Shown here piece by piece: positions 53,334-62,429 of a stretch of DNA of 64,000 bases (its first letter is position 1; each line of letters begins with the position of its first letter). A program made the translations under genes and the position numbers. Source of the DNA: Janthinobacterium sp. PC23-8 (GTDB lineage Bacteria; Pseudomonadota; Gammaproteobacteria; Burkholderiales; Burkholderiaceae_D); NCBI RefSeq assembly GCF_002250505.1, contig NZ_NJGY01000002.1, positions 714,407 through 778,406 of the forward strand. The letters are read 5' to 3'. Below the pieces are notes generated by a model. It saw nothing but the letters and a program-made list of their open reading frames with translations. It was not told the DNA's origin and did no database searches.

Positions 53334-55661
53334 TTGACTGCTAACCGATCCGGCTTTCCCTGGCCATCCCGCCGCGCCGTGGTGCGCGGCCTGCTCCTTG
53401 CCGGCTGCGCCGCCCTGGCCTGCGCCATCGGACTGGCCGGCTATCTGTTCCTGTATGTGAAACCGCGCCTGCCGGCGCTCGACGTCATTACCGACTACCA
53501 GCCGAAGATCCCGCTGCGGGTCTACACGGCAGACAAGGTCCTGATCGGCGAATTCGGCGAGGAACATCGCGACTTCCTGCCGATCGCGCAGGTGCCGGAA
53601 ATGATGAAGAAGGCCCTGATGGCCATCGAGGACAGCCGCTTCTATGAACACAATGGCATCGACTTCGTGCGCGTCGGCGGCGCCGTGATGTCCAACCTGC
53701 GCCATGGCTTCGGCCATGGCGGCGGCTCCACTCTCACCATGCAGGTGGCGCGCAACTTCTTCCTCACGCGCGACAAGGTCGCCTCGCGCAAGCTCAATGA
53801 AATCATGCTGGCCCTGAAGATCGAGGCGACCCTGTCGAAAGACCAGATTCTCGAGCTGTACATGAACCAGGTCTATCTGGGCCAGCGCTCGTTCGGCTTT
53901 GCCAGCGCGGCGCAAACCTATTTCGGCAAACCCCTGGCTGAACTGTCAATCGCCGAAATGGCCATGCTGGCCGGCCTGCCGCAGAACCCGTCGCGCCACA
54001 ACCCGATCAGCAACCCGAAACGCGCCCACGCGCGCCAGCAGCTGGTCCTGAAACGCATGCGCGACCTTGACTACATCAGCGATGGCCAGTACCAGCAGGC
54101 GCTCAAGCAGCCGCTGCACTACAACACGCGCGGCAGCCAGGGCTTCGACACGCACGCCGAATACGTGGCCGAACTGGCGCGCCAGGCGGTGTTCGCCCAG
54201 TACAAGGAAGACAGCTATACCAAGGGCATCAGCGTCTATACCACCATCCTGAAGGCGGACCAGGATGCGGCCTATGCCGCCACCCGCCGCAACGTGATCG
54301 CCTATGACCAGCGCCACGGCTACCGCGGCCCGGAAACCTTTATCGAGCTGCCGCCTGAACCCGAACTGCGCGACGACGCCATCGACGCGGCGCTGCAAAA
54401 GCGCCCCGACAGCGACGGCCTGGTCGCCGCCGTCGTCACCGATGTCGCCAACGGCCAGGTGACGGTCGATACCGGCGACGGCGACGCCAAGGTCATCACC
54501 GGCGCCGGCCTGCGCTTTGCCGCCCCTGCCCTGTCCGCCAAGGCAGCGGCCGGCATCAAGCTGCGCCCGGGCGCCGTGATCAGGGTCAGCAAGGACGCGA
54601 AGGACAACTGGATGATTACGCAAGTGCCACTGGTGGCGGCCGCCTTTGTCTCGCTCGACGCCGACACCGGCGCCTACCATGCGATGGTGGGCGGCTTCGA
54701 CTACAACCTGCAAAAATTCAATCATGTCACGCAAGCCTGGCGCCAGCCCGGTTCGGCCATGAAGCCTTTTGTGTATTCGGCGGCGCTGGAAAAAGGCTTT
54801 TCGCCGGCCACCCTGATCAATGACGTGCCGCTGGAGCTGCAGGCGGGCGGCAAGATCTGGGCGCCGCAGAATGACGACTTCAAGTTCGATGGCCCGATCA
54901 CCATGCGCTACGCGCTGGCGCAGTCAAAGAACGTGGCCTCGGTGCGCATCCTGCGCGCGCTGGGCGTGCCCTACGCCCACGAGTTCATCGAAAAATTCGG
55001 CTTCGACCCGGCACGCCAGCCGAACAACCTGACCATGGCGCTCGGCACCGGCTCGGTCACGCCGGTGCAGATGGCGGGTGCCTATGCGCTGTTCGCCAAT
55101 GGCGGCCACCAGGTCGAACCCTACCTGATCGACCGCATCGTCGACGCCAGGGGCGTGGTGCTGATGCAGACCAAGCCGCCGGCACCCGGCGACGACAAGA
55201 CCCTGGCGCTCGACCCGCGCAACGCCTTCGTGATGGACAGCATGCTGCGCGAAGTGACGCGTTCGGGCACGGGCGCGGGCGCCACCCGCAAGCTGGGCCG
55301 CAACGATATCGCCGGCAAGACCGGCACCACCAGCGACGCCGTCGACGGCTGGTTCGCCGGCTACAGCGGCGGCATCGTGGCGGTGGCGTGGATGGGCTAC
55401 GATGAACCGAAGTCGCTGGGCGGCCGTGAATTTGGCGCTACCCTGGCCATGCCGATCTGGATCGACTACATGCAGGCGGCGCTGGCCAACCGAGCGCAAA
55501 TCACGCGCGCCGTGCCGGCCGGCCTGAGCCAGGTCGACGGCGAATGGATGTATGACGAATTCATCGACATGAATGGCGTGAAAACGCTGGACATGGAGAG
55601 CGAGACGCCGACCGATCCGGCGGCGGTGCCGGAAGCGCTGCCGGTGGAAACGACGCAATAG
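53334..55661 (+). CDS. mrcA: Class A penicillin-binding protein (PBP1A-type)
   Basis: Bifunctional peptidoglycan synthase, 775 residues: one N-terminal membrane anchor (VVRGLLLAGCAALACAIGLAG), a glycosyltransferase domain with the catalytic glutamate E99 in AIEDSRFYEHNGID and GGSTLTMQVARNF, an OB-like insertion (about 335-440), and a transpeptidase domain with S474-x-x-K477 (GSAMKP), SKN and K662-TGTT. The TTG at 53334 has no obvious ribosome site; a GTG at 53379 is an alternative start. The gene is divergent from the OPT gene and ends in a bidirectional terminator. Confidence 0.94.
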   Translation: MTANRSGFPWPSRRAVVRGLLLAGCAALACAIGLAGYLFLYVKPRLPALDVITDYQPKIPLRVYTADKVLIGEFGEEHRDFLPIAQVPEMMKKALMAIEDSRFYEHNGIDFVRVGGAVMSNLRHGFGHGGGSTLTMQVARNFFLTRDKVASRKLNEIMLALKIEATLSKDQILELYMNQVYLGQRSFGFASAAQTYFGKPLAELSIAEMAMLAGLPQNPSRHNPISNPKRAHARQQLVLKRMRDLDYISDGQYQQALKQPLHYNTRGSQGFDTHAEYVAELARQAVFAQYKEDSYTKGISVYTTILKADQDAAYAATRRNVIAYDQRHGYRGPETFIELPPEPELRDDAIDAALQKRPDSDGLVAAVVTDVANGQVTVDTGDGDAKVITGAGLRFAAPALSAKAAAGIKLRPGAVIRVSKDAKDNWMITQVPLVAAAFVSLDADTGAYHAMVGGFDYNLQKFNHVTQAWRQPGSAMKPFVYSAALEKGFSPATLINDVPLELQAGGKIWAPQNDDFKFDGPITMRYALAQSKNVASVRILRALGVPYAHEFIEKFGFDPARQPNNLTMALGTGSVTPVQMAGAYALFANGGHQVEPYLIDRIVDARGVVLMQTKPPAPGDDKTLALDPRNAFVMDSMLREVTRSGTGAGATRKLGRNDIAGKTGTTSDAVDGWFAGYSGGIVAVAWMGYDEPKSLGGREFGATLAMPIWIDYMQAALANRAQITRAVPAGLSQVDGEWMYDEFIDMNGVKTLDMESETPTDPAAVPEALPVETTQ

Positions 55662-55663
55662 AC

Positions 55664-55695
55664 AAAAATGGCCGGGAGTGATCCCGGCCATTTCA
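55664..55695. terminator. Bidirectional terminator between PBP1A and the TetR gene
   Basis: A stem ATGGCCGGGA/TCCCGGCCAT around loop GTGA (55668-55691) is flanked by an A run on the left and TTT on the right, so it can stop transcription from both sides. It separates two convergent genes. Confidence 0.85.
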
Positions 55696-55709
55696 ATCGC
55701 ATGCGCGGT

Positions 55710-56402
55710 TTATGCCGTCACGCTCAGATATCCCCTCACCGTGCGCACCGTGCTGTCGGCAAAATCATCGACGCTGATCTTGGCGGCGCGGTACTTCCAG
55801 CGCTTCACATACCAGTCCTGGAACAGTGCCAGGCAGTGCGAGGCCAGCAGGGTCGCATCACCCTGCGGCTGCGGGCGGATCTCAAGGATGGTCTGGGCCA
55901 GCAAGGTCTGCACGTACAACTCCGACTGCTTGGCCATGCTGCGCTGCTCGACCTGCAGCACGCGCGAATCCATGTACACAAAATAAAACCAGGGCTGCAG
56001 GATTTCGGACAGGTAGATCGAGGAACGGATCATCGCCTCGAGCCGGTCGAGCGGCGACTTGACGTCGACGAACATCTGCGGCAAGGCCTGCGTGGCGTGG
56101 CGCACCACGTCCTCGATCATTTCTGCCAGCTGGTCCTTGCCGGTGATATAGCCATACAGGCCACCCATCGAGAGCCCCGTCTCGCGGCACAGATCGCGCA
56201 AGCTCATGGCGCGAAAACCCACGTCATTGGCCAGCCTGAAGGTGGCGCCAAAGATGCGTTCGAGGTTTTCCAGCGCGGGCTTGCGGCGCTTGACGCCGAT
56301 GCGGCCCGCATGGCGGTCGAGGATATATTCCCAGATATTGACGCCATCTAACGGCGTCATCTGCTGGAACTGTTCAAAGTTGAAATGGGTCGACAAGTGC
56401 AT
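55710..56402 (-). CDS. TetR-family transcriptional regulator
   Basis: A 230-residue regulator with the TetR helix-turn-helix near residues 45-90 (GFRAMSLRDLCRETGLSMGGLYGYITGKDQLAE) and an all-helical ligand domain. The start is uncertain: a GTG at 56432, ATG at 56402 and ATG at 56360 are in frame; I chose 56402. It is divergent from the lipase-foldase pair, and the shared upstream region contains a perfect 17-base palindrome, so it may control those genes and itself. Ligand unknown. Confidence 0.82.
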   Translation of the reverse strand: MHLSTHFNFEQFQQMTPLDGVNIWEYILDRHAGRIGVKRRKPALENLERIFGATFRLANDVGFRAMSLRDLCRETGLSMGGLYGYITGKDQLAEMIEDVVRHATQALPQMFVDVKSPLDRLEAMIRSSIYLSEILQPWFYFVYMDSRVLQVEQRSMAKQSELYVQTLLAQTILEIRPQPQGDATLLASHCLALFQDWYVKRWKYRAAKISVDDFADSTVRTVRGYLSVTA

Positions 56403-56730
56403 TCCCAAAAGACAGTGTAAAAACGGCGCCACCCGTTACTGCAAGCAGGGCGGATGCGCAAAGCGGCCCTGATTATAGCGCAGCAAAATCACGCCTGGCC
56501 TTTTCAATTTGACCATGCCCGCCTGGCGCAACGCCTGGCGCAACATCGCGGCAACACCCCTGTCTCTTATATTGCACTGCAATATGGATTTGACAAGCTT
56601 TTCAGGCTCGGCAGTGCTACATTTAATAGACCGAGCGCTCGCTATATTATCTGCCACACAGATGGCGGCAGATGGCAGCGCCGGTACCGCTGCAGCATCG
56701 ACATTTACCATTAACAATAACGGAGACAAA
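56403..56730. other. Divergent intergenic region between tetR and the lipase gene
   Basis: About 330 bases without a gene. It holds a 12-base tandem duplication (GCCTGGCGCAAC at 56521-56532 and 56533-56544) and the palindrome at 56569-56585. A TTGACA (56590-56595) stands right after the palindrome, but no -10 element lies at a usual distance. A CGGAGA ribosome site for the lipase is at 56721-56726. Confidence 0.55.
56569..56585. promoter_or_regulatory. Perfect 17-base palindrome, candidate TetR operator
   Basis: ATATTGCA-C-TGCAATAT is a perfect 8+1+8 inverted repeat in the region shared by the divergent tetR and lipase genes, 4 bases before a TTGACA. Size, symmetry and place are what is expected of a TetR operator. 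Confidence 0.6.
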
Positions 56731-57648
56731 ATGAAGACCCGCTTCTGGCAATTGCTGTCCACCCTCGTCCTGGCCTGCTGCATCGGCCTGCCCGCCAGCG
56801 CCGGCGCCGCCGGCTACACCCAGACCAAATACCCCATCGTGCTGGTGCACGGCCTGTTCGGCTTCGAAAAACTCGGCCCCGTCGAAATGTTTTATGGCAT
56901 CCCCGCCGCCCTGCGCAGCGGCGGCGCCAACGTCTACACCGTCACCGTGTCGGCCGCCAACAGCACCGAAGTACGCGGCGAACAATTGCTGTCGCAGGTG
57001 CGGCAAATCCTCGCCGCCACCGGCGCGGCCAAGGTCAATCTGATCGGCCACAGCCACGGCGGCCCGACGACGCGCTATGTCGCCTCCGTGCGGCCCGACC
57101 TGGTGGCGTCGGTGACCAACGTGGCGGGCGTCAACAAGGGCACGAAGGTGGCCGACCTCCTGGTCGGCGCCATCCCCATTACCAGCGCCGCCCTCGGCAC
57201 CGGCCTGGGCTCGCTGATCGACTTTATTTCGGGCAACAAAGGCTTGCCGCAAAACGGCGGCGCTGCGCTGGCCTCGCTGTCGACCGCCGGCGCGCTGGCC
57301 TTCAATGCCCGCTATCCGGAGGGGCTGCCAACGACCGCCTGCGGCGAAGGCGCCTACCAGGAACGCGGCGTTTACTATTTTTCGTGGAGCGGCGCCCAGC
57401 CCTATACCAATCCACTGGACGCGGGCGACGCGGCGCTGGCCGCCACCAGCCTGGCCTTTGGCGGCGACAAGAATGACGGCCTGGTCGGCAGTTGCTCCAG
57501 CCACCTGGGCAAGGTGATCCGCGACGATTACGCCATGAACCACCTCGATGAAATCAATCAGTTCATCGGCATCGTCAACCTGTTCGAGACCTCGCCCGTC
57601 ACGGTGTTCCGCCAGCAGGCCAACCGCCTGCAAGGCCTGGGCTTGTAA
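56731..57648 (+). CDS. Secreted triacylglycerol lipase (Pseudomonas family I type)
   Basis: Extracellular true lipase, 305 residues, with a signal peptide (MKTRFWQLLSTLVLACCIGLPASAGA). The alpha/beta-hydrolase core starts YTQTKYPIVLVHGLFGF; the nucleophile is S108 in IGHSHGG, the acid an aspartate in GGDKNDGLVG and the base a histidine in MNHLDEINQ. Two cysteines (CGEGAY and GSCSS) fit the stabilising disulfide of subfamily I.1/I.2. The foldase gene follows after 10 bases. GGAGA lies 4-5 bases before the ATG at 56731, which starts the signal peptide. Confidence 0.93.
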   Translation: MKTRFWQLLSTLVLACCIGLPASAGAAGYTQTKYPIVLVHGLFGFEKLGPVEMFYGIPAALRSGGANVYTVTVSAANSTEVRGEQLLSQVRQILAATGAAKVNLIGHSHGGPTTRYVASVRPDLVASVTNVAGVNKGTKVADLLVGAIPITSAALGTGLGSLIDFISGNKGLPQNGGAALASLSTAGALAFNARYPEGLPTTACGEGAYQERGVYYFSWSGAQPYTNPLDAGDAALAATSLAFGGDKNDGLVGSCSSHLGKVIRDDYAMNHLDEINQFIGIVNLFETSPVTVFRQQANRLQGLGL

Positions 57649-57658
57649 GGAGGCCGCC

Positions 57659-58573
57659 ATGCGCACGAACAAGACCTTGATTGCGGCCGGCGCCCTGGCC
57701 GCCCTGGCGCTGTACCTGACCTTCTCGCCCGGCGAGGTGCCGCCGCCGGTCCGGAAGGAAGACCCCGACCTGTTCGCGTTCGTGCGCTCGATGGAAGGCA
57801 CGCGGCCCGACGGCAATGTGACCGCATCTGCCGCCGACACCCTGGTGGTCGATGCGGAACTGGGCCATTTGTTCGACTACTACCTGGCGGGCCTCGGCGA
57901 AAAGCCGCTGGCCGCCATCCGCAGCCAGATCGAGCTGGAACTGGACCGACGCCTGGCGCCGGCGCCGGCGCGCGAAGCCAAGCGCCTGCTGGGCGCTTAT
58001 CTGGCCTACAAGCAGGCGCTGGCCGGCATCGAGCAAGGCCTGGCGCCGTCCGGCAATGCGCTGCAAGCGGCGCAAGCGAGGCTGCAGGCGATGCGCGCGC
58101 TGCGCCCCAGTTACTTCACGACGCAGGAAAGCGCCGGCCTGTTCGGCGCAGACGACGCGCGCGACGACGATGCCCTGGCGCGCCTGGCGGTGCTGGCAGA
58201 CAGCCAGCTGGGCGAACAGGAACGCCAGCGCAAGCTGGCCGCCCTCGACGCGGCACTGACACCAGCCCAGCGCATCGAACGCGACGCGCCGCTGAAGGTC
58301 AGCGCGCTCGACGAAGCGGTACGCACCCTGCGCGCGCAAGGCGGCGGCGACAATGAAGTCTACCAGTTGCGCGCGGCCACCTTCACCCCTGAAGCGGCGG
58401 CCCGCCTGGCCGACCTCGATCGCGAAGAAGCACAGTGGCAGCAGCGCATCAACGCCTGGCGCGCGCAAAAGGCCAGCCTGGGCGCAGGCGCGCAAGACCC
58501 GGCCAAGGTGCAGCAAGTGACCAACACCCTGTTTTCGCCGGAAGAGCAAAGGCGGCTGAGGGCATACGAGTGA
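57659..58573 (+). CDS. lifO: Lipase-specific foldase (LifO/Lif)
   Basis: Membrane-anchored periplasmic chaperone that folds the lipase before it is exported by the type II system. The 304 residues start with a single membrane anchor (LIAAGALAALALYLTFS), a proline-rich linker, then helical domains with the foldase signature HLFDYYLAGLGE (consensus RxxFDYFLSAxGE) and a long helical scaffold (QLGEQERQRKLAALDAALTPAQRIERDAP). AAGGAGG lies 6 bases before the ATG at 57659. The frame is open upstream into the lipase gene. Confidence 0.92.
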   Translation: MRTNKTLIAAGALAALALYLTFSPGEVPPPVRKEDPDLFAFVRSMEGTRPDGNVTASAADTLVVDAELGHLFDYYLAGLGEKPLAAIRSQIELELDRRLAPAPAREAKRLLGAYLAYKQALAGIEQGLAPSGNALQAAQARLQAMRALRPSYFTTQESAGLFGADDARDDDALARLAVLADSQLGEQERQRKLAALDAALTPAQRIERDAPLKVSALDEAVRTLRAQGGGDNEVYQLRAATFTPEAAARLADLDREEAQWQQRINAWRAQKASLGAGAQDPAKVQQVTNTLFSPEEQRRLRAYE

Positions 58574-58759
58574 AGCACGCTGCGCAAAGCCCGGGGGGGG
58601 CAGTCAGCGTCAACTGGGCCACGACGTACTGGCCGCCTCGCCCAACAGCGACACCGGCAGGCCACCGTGCTCGCTGACCGTCTGGCTCCCGTAGCCGGGC
58701 AAGCCGCGCGCCGCCACGTATGGCGAGGCAGCCCGCAATGCCGTTCTGTCAAGGCGGTG
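58574..58759. other. Short interval between lifO and the large regulator gene
   Basis: About 185 bases with no clear gene. On the minus strand there is an open stretch of about 45 codons ending in a stop near 58614 that lacks a start codon; it could be a leftover of a lost gene. It also contains a run of eight or more G residues near 58603. I see no clear terminator. Confidence 0.35.
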
Positions 58760-61570
58760 TCATGCCAACGCCGCCAGCAATTGCGCCGCTGCCGTCACGT
58801 CAAAGCTGGCATGGCCCTGCGTGTAGCGCCCATGCACGGGCAGCAGCAACGCGCGCGCTTCGTCTGGCCGCCCCTGTTCGTGCAGGACGGTCGCCAGGCT
58901 GGTGGCGCAGCGCAGCTCCCAGCCGAGCGCGCGCTGGGCGCCGGCGAGACCCAGTGCCTCTTCCAGCAGCCGGCGCACCATTTCCTGCCCTTGCGCATCG
59001 CCAGGGCGCAATGCCTGCCAGCGGCGCAGCGCGGCGCGGCGCATTACCTCCGGCGCACTCCATGGCGCGTCGCCGGCACGGGCGCGGCGTAGCGCTTCGC
59101 CATTGGCCGCCGCATCGAGCAAGGTCGCCATCAGGTCGATTTGCAGCGACCAGCCATGCGCTGCCGGCCAGGCAAAAACGCCTGGCTGGTCCACGCCGCC
59201 CAACGCAGCCCTGTAGCTGGCACCCCATTCCTGCCAGTGCGGCAAGCCGTGGCGCGCCGCATGCTCGCACAGGGAATCGATCCAGCCGCGCGCCATGTCG
59301 AGCCGGCCGCACCACAAGGCCACGGGAATCGCGCTAACGGCCAGCGCCACGCACAGCGACACGCCGTTGTGCGCGAAGCCCTCCTCGACGACCTGGCAGG
59401 CAATCGCCAGCGCATCGTCGGGGCGGCCCATCAGCCATACGCAGCGCGCCAGGTTGCCGCGCAGGCAGACCTGGTGGTCGGCCAGCAAGCCGTGGTTCAG
59501 GCTGCGCTGGCCGGTGCCATCGGGGTGGTCCATCACCAGGCGCGACAGCACGGCCGATTCTGCATGCCGTCCCTGCAGGTGTTCGCCGACGGCCAGCATA
59601 CCCGCGTGTAACAACCGCATCGCGGTATCTCCTTCGGTCTCGCACAGCGCCGCAAACTGCGCCGCGCAGGCGTCAGCGGCGCGATAGTCGGCCATCACCA
59701 TGCGCGCGATCCACATGCCGCAAATGGCTTCGGCGCAGCCGCCCGCCGCGCCGCGCGTGATGGCCAGGACGCAGGCGCGCTGAAATCGCGCCAGCATGGC
59801 GCCGCTCACGCCCTCGGTATGCAGCAGCAGATGTCCCAGCGAGACGCACAGCCGCATTTCACTATCGGCATCATCGACGCCATGCGCGGCCATGCGCGCC
59901 AGCGCATGTTCGAGCCGCACCCGGTATTCGTCCATCAGCGATGGCCGGTAAAACAGAATATGGCTGGACAGGGTCAGCGCCACCCCCAGCGCCAGGTCGC
60001 CGTGTGCGCCAAAAGCCCAGTCGATGGCGGCGCGCATGTCGTCCACATGGCGGCGATACGAGACGCCCCGGCTGGCCGCCGGCAAACGCTGCCAGTCGGC
60101 GGCGATACGGCGCGCCAGGGCCAGGCAATGGAGCGCATGGCGGCGGCATACCGCATCCTGCTCGCCGCTCTCGGCCAGCAGCGCGGCGGCATACGCGCGC
60201 GTGGTTTCCGGCAAACGATAATACACGCGCTCGCAGCCGGCCTCGACGCTGAGCAGCGACTTCGACGCCAGGTCGGCCACGGCGTCATACACGTCGCGGC
60301 CGGCCACGGCGATCGCCGATTCGAGCCGGAAGCGGCTCTTGAACACGCTCAGCGCCTGCAACACACAGCGCTCTTCAGCGTCGAGCAGGCCATAGCTCCA
60401 ATCGAGGCTCGCGCGCAGGCTCTGGTGGCGCGGCGGCGCATTGCGCGGTCCGCGCACCAGCAGGCGGAAACGGTCATCGAGCTGGCGCCGCAAGCCGTGC
60501 AAGCCAAAATGGCCGATGCGCCCGGCCGCCAGCTCCAGCGCCAGCGGCACACCATCGAGGCGGCGGCAGATTTCGGCCACCACCGGCACGTCGGCATCGG
60601 CCAGCACGAAGCTGGCGTCGATGGCGGTGCAACGCTCACAAAACAGCTGCACCGCCGGGTGGTAGCGCAGCGCCGTATCGGGTGCCGTATCGGGTGCCGT
60701 ATCGGGTGCCGCGTCCAGCGGCGGCAGCTCCAGCGCGGGCAAGCGCAGCAATTGCTCGCCCGAGATGCGCAGCGGTTCGCGGCTGGTGGCCAGCACCTGC
60801 AGCGCCGGCGCGCCCTTGAGCAGCACATCGGCCAGGACGGCGGCGGCGGCGATCACATGTTCGCAGTTATCAAACACCACCAGCATCTGACGCTGGTGCA
60901 GATAGGCCAGCAAAGCCGGCATCGGTTCGTGCGACGGCACCGCCACGCCCAGCGCCGTGGCCAGCGCCAGCGGCACCAGATGGCCTTCGGCCACGGCAGC
61001 CAGGTCGACAAAGCAGATGCCGTCGGCATGGCGGCGCAGCACGCGCATGGCCAGCGCCACGGCAACCGAGGTCTTGCCAATACCGCCGGGGCCGACGATG
61101 CTGAGCAGGCGTACATGCAGCAAGTGGCCGGCCATGGCATGCAAGATGTCGGCACGCCCCATCATGCGAGTGAGCAGTACCGGCAGGTTGTAGCGCACCT
61201 CGGTGATGGCGCTGCCCGCCGCACCGGTGGCGGCCGTTTCGCCGACGCGCGACACGGGCGCGAGAAAACCGTAACCGCGCCCCGCCACGGTGGTGATATA
61301 GCGCTGACCATCGCGTCCGTCGCCCAGCACCTTGCGCAGCGCGGCCAGATGCACGCGCAAGGTGGCGTCGTCGACCACCGCGTTGGGCCAGACAAGGGCC
61401 AGCAATTCATGTTTGTCGACGATATCGCCAGCGCGTTCCAGCAAGGCCAGCAACACGTCCATGGCGCGACTTCCCAGGCGCAAGGCCCGTTCGCCTTCCA
61501 GCAGCCGGCGTTCAAGCGGCAATAGGCGAAACGGGCCGAAAACAAAGGCCGGGACGGTGCTGTTCATCAT
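58760..61570 (-). CDS. Large transcriptional regulator: winged helix plus NTPase (AfsR/LuxR-like)
   Basis: A 936-residue regulator. Residues 8-105 are an OmpR/PhoB-type winged helix (FGPFRLLPLERRLLEGERALRLGSRAMDVLLALLE...RVHLAALRKVLG...VAGRGYGF). A STAND/NB-ARC-like ATPase follows: Walker A G160-PGGIGKTS, then a Walker B segment (LVVFDNCEH) and the sensor region LATSREPLRISGE. The C-terminal half is helical and repeat-like (TPR type). An in-frame run of APDT repeats lies after the ATPase motifs (near 60672-60707). No receiver domain is present, so the input is unknown. Confidence 0.85.
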   Translation of the reverse strand: MMNSTVPAFVFGPFRLLPLERRLLEGERALRLGSRAMDVLLALLERAGDIVDKHELLALVWPNAVVDDATLRVHLAALRKVLGDGRDGQRYITTVAGRGYGFLAPVSRVGETAATGAAGSAITEVRYNLPVLLTRMMGRADILHAMAGHLLHVRLLSIVGPGGIGKTSVAVALAMRVLRRHADGICFVDLAAVAEGHLVPLALATALGVAVPSHEPMPALLAYLHQRQMLVVFDNCEHVIAAAAVLADVLLKGAPALQVLATSREPLRISGEQLLRLPALELPPLDAAPDTAPDTAPDTALRYHPAVQLFCERCTAIDASFVLADADVPVVAEICRRLDGVPLALELAAGRIGHFGLHGLRRQLDDRFRLLVRGPRNAPPRHQSLRASLDWSYGLLDAEERCVLQALSVFKSRFRLESAIAVAGRDVYDAVADLASKSLLSVEAGCERVYYRLPETTRAYAAALLAESGEQDAVCRRHALHCLALARRIAADWQRLPAASRGVSYRRHVDDMRAAIDWAFGAHGDLALGVALTLSSHILFYRPSLMDEYRVRLEHALARMAAHGVDDADSEMRLCVSLGHLLLHTEGVSGAMLARFQRACVLAITRGAAGGCAEAICGMWIARMVMADYRAADACAAQFAALCETEGDTAMRLLHAGMLAVGEHLQGRHAESAVLSRLVMDHPDGTGQRSLNHGLLADHQVCLRGNLARCVWLMGRPDDALAIACQVVEEGFAHNGVSLCVALAVSAIPVALWCGRLDMARGWIDSLCEHAARHGLPHWQEWGASYRAALGGVDQPGVFAWPAAHGWSLQIDLMATLLDAAANGEALRRARAGDAPWSAPEVMRRAALRRWQALRPGDAQGQEMVRRLLEEALGLAGAQRALGWELRCATSLATVLHEQGRPDEARALLLPVHGRYTQGHASFDVTAAAQLLAALA
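60672..60707. repeat. Three perfect 12-base tandem copies inside the regulator gene
   Basis: GCCGTATCGGGT occurs three times in a row, encoding APDT three times on the minus strand. The unit is a multiple of three, so changes in copy number keep the reading frame. It lies between the ATPase sensor region and the following helical domain. Confidence 0.85.
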
Positions 61571-61652
61571 GGGGGTGTGGAAGAGAATGGTCTCAGGACA
61601 TGCGGTGTGCCAGGCATTTTACGGAAAATCCGCTTTCCCCCGGCACGCACTA

Positions 61653-62429
61653 CTACATGTTGCACTCCGGCGACGCGCACGCATTATCGAGCAAAACCCG
61701 GACGGACGCAGCCGGCGCCGGGCGGTGCAGATAGTAGCCCTGTACCTGCTGGCAACCCAGGCTGCGCAGCATGGCCAGCTGGACGCCATCCTCGACGCCC
61801 TCGGCCAGCACCTGCAGCTCCAGGCTGCGCGCCAGCGCGATGGTCGACGCGACGATGATGGCATCCCTGGAGTCGCTGCCAATGTCGGTGATGAAACAGC
61901 GGTCGATCTTGACGGTATGGACAGGCAACATCTTGAGGTGATGCAGGCCTGCATAGCCGGTGCCATAGTCGTCGAGCGCAATGCGCACGCCCAGCGTGCG
62001 CAGCCGCGACAGCACGGCGCACGCTTGCACCATGTCGACGATCTGGCCGCTTTCCGTCACTTCCAGTTCCAGCAAGGTGGCCGGCAAATCATGCTGGCGC
62101 AGGCAAGCCTGCACCGTGTAAAACAGTTGCGGATCGCTCAGTTGCCGTACTGACAGGTTGACCGCGACCGGCACCAGCGGCAGGCCTGCCGCGCGCCACT
62201 GCGCCAGTTGCCGGCAGGCGGTGGCAATACCCCAATTGCCCAGCTCGACGATGGTGCCGCTCTGCTCGCACAGGGCGATGAACTGCTGCGGGAACCCCAG
62301 GCCACGGCCGGGCTGGCGCCACCGCAACAGCGCTTCCAGGCCCACCAGGCGCAAGTGCGAGGTATCGAACTTGCCCTGATAGTGAAAGCAGAATTCATCG
62401 TTGTGCAGGGCGCAGGCCAGGCCAGCCAC
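61653..62429 (-). CDS. EAL-domain cyclic-di-GMP phosphodiesterase
   Basis: A stand-alone EAL domain of 258 residues, which would hydrolyse cyclic-di-GMP. Key elements are present: E32 in GLEALLRW, NLSVRQL, ELEVTES, DDYGTGYAGL, KIDRCFI and AEGVED, with the metal and substrate-binding acids in place, so it is probably active. Small deviations occur (QGK in place of QPK at residue 18-20). There is no sensory domain. The GTG start overlaps the stop of the upstream chemoreceptor gene (TAGTG), so the two are translated together. Confidence 0.88.
   Translation of the reverse strand: MAGLACALHNDEFCFHYQGKFDTSHLRLVGLEALLRWRQPGRGLGFPQQFIALCEQSGTIVELGNWGIATACRQLAQWRAAGLPLVPVAVNLSVRQLSDPQLFYTVQACLRQHDLPATLLELEVTESGQIVDMVQACAVLSRLRTLGVRIALDDYGTGYAGLHHLKMLPVHTVKIDRCFITDIGSDSRDAIIVASTIALARSLELQVLAEGVEDGVQLAMLRSLGCQQVQGYYLHRPAPAASVRVLLDNACASPECNM

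Noticed and set aside
56590-56595. TTGACA as the -35 of a lipase promoter
   Set aside because: No acceptable -10 at 16-18 bases; kept only as context for the palindrome.
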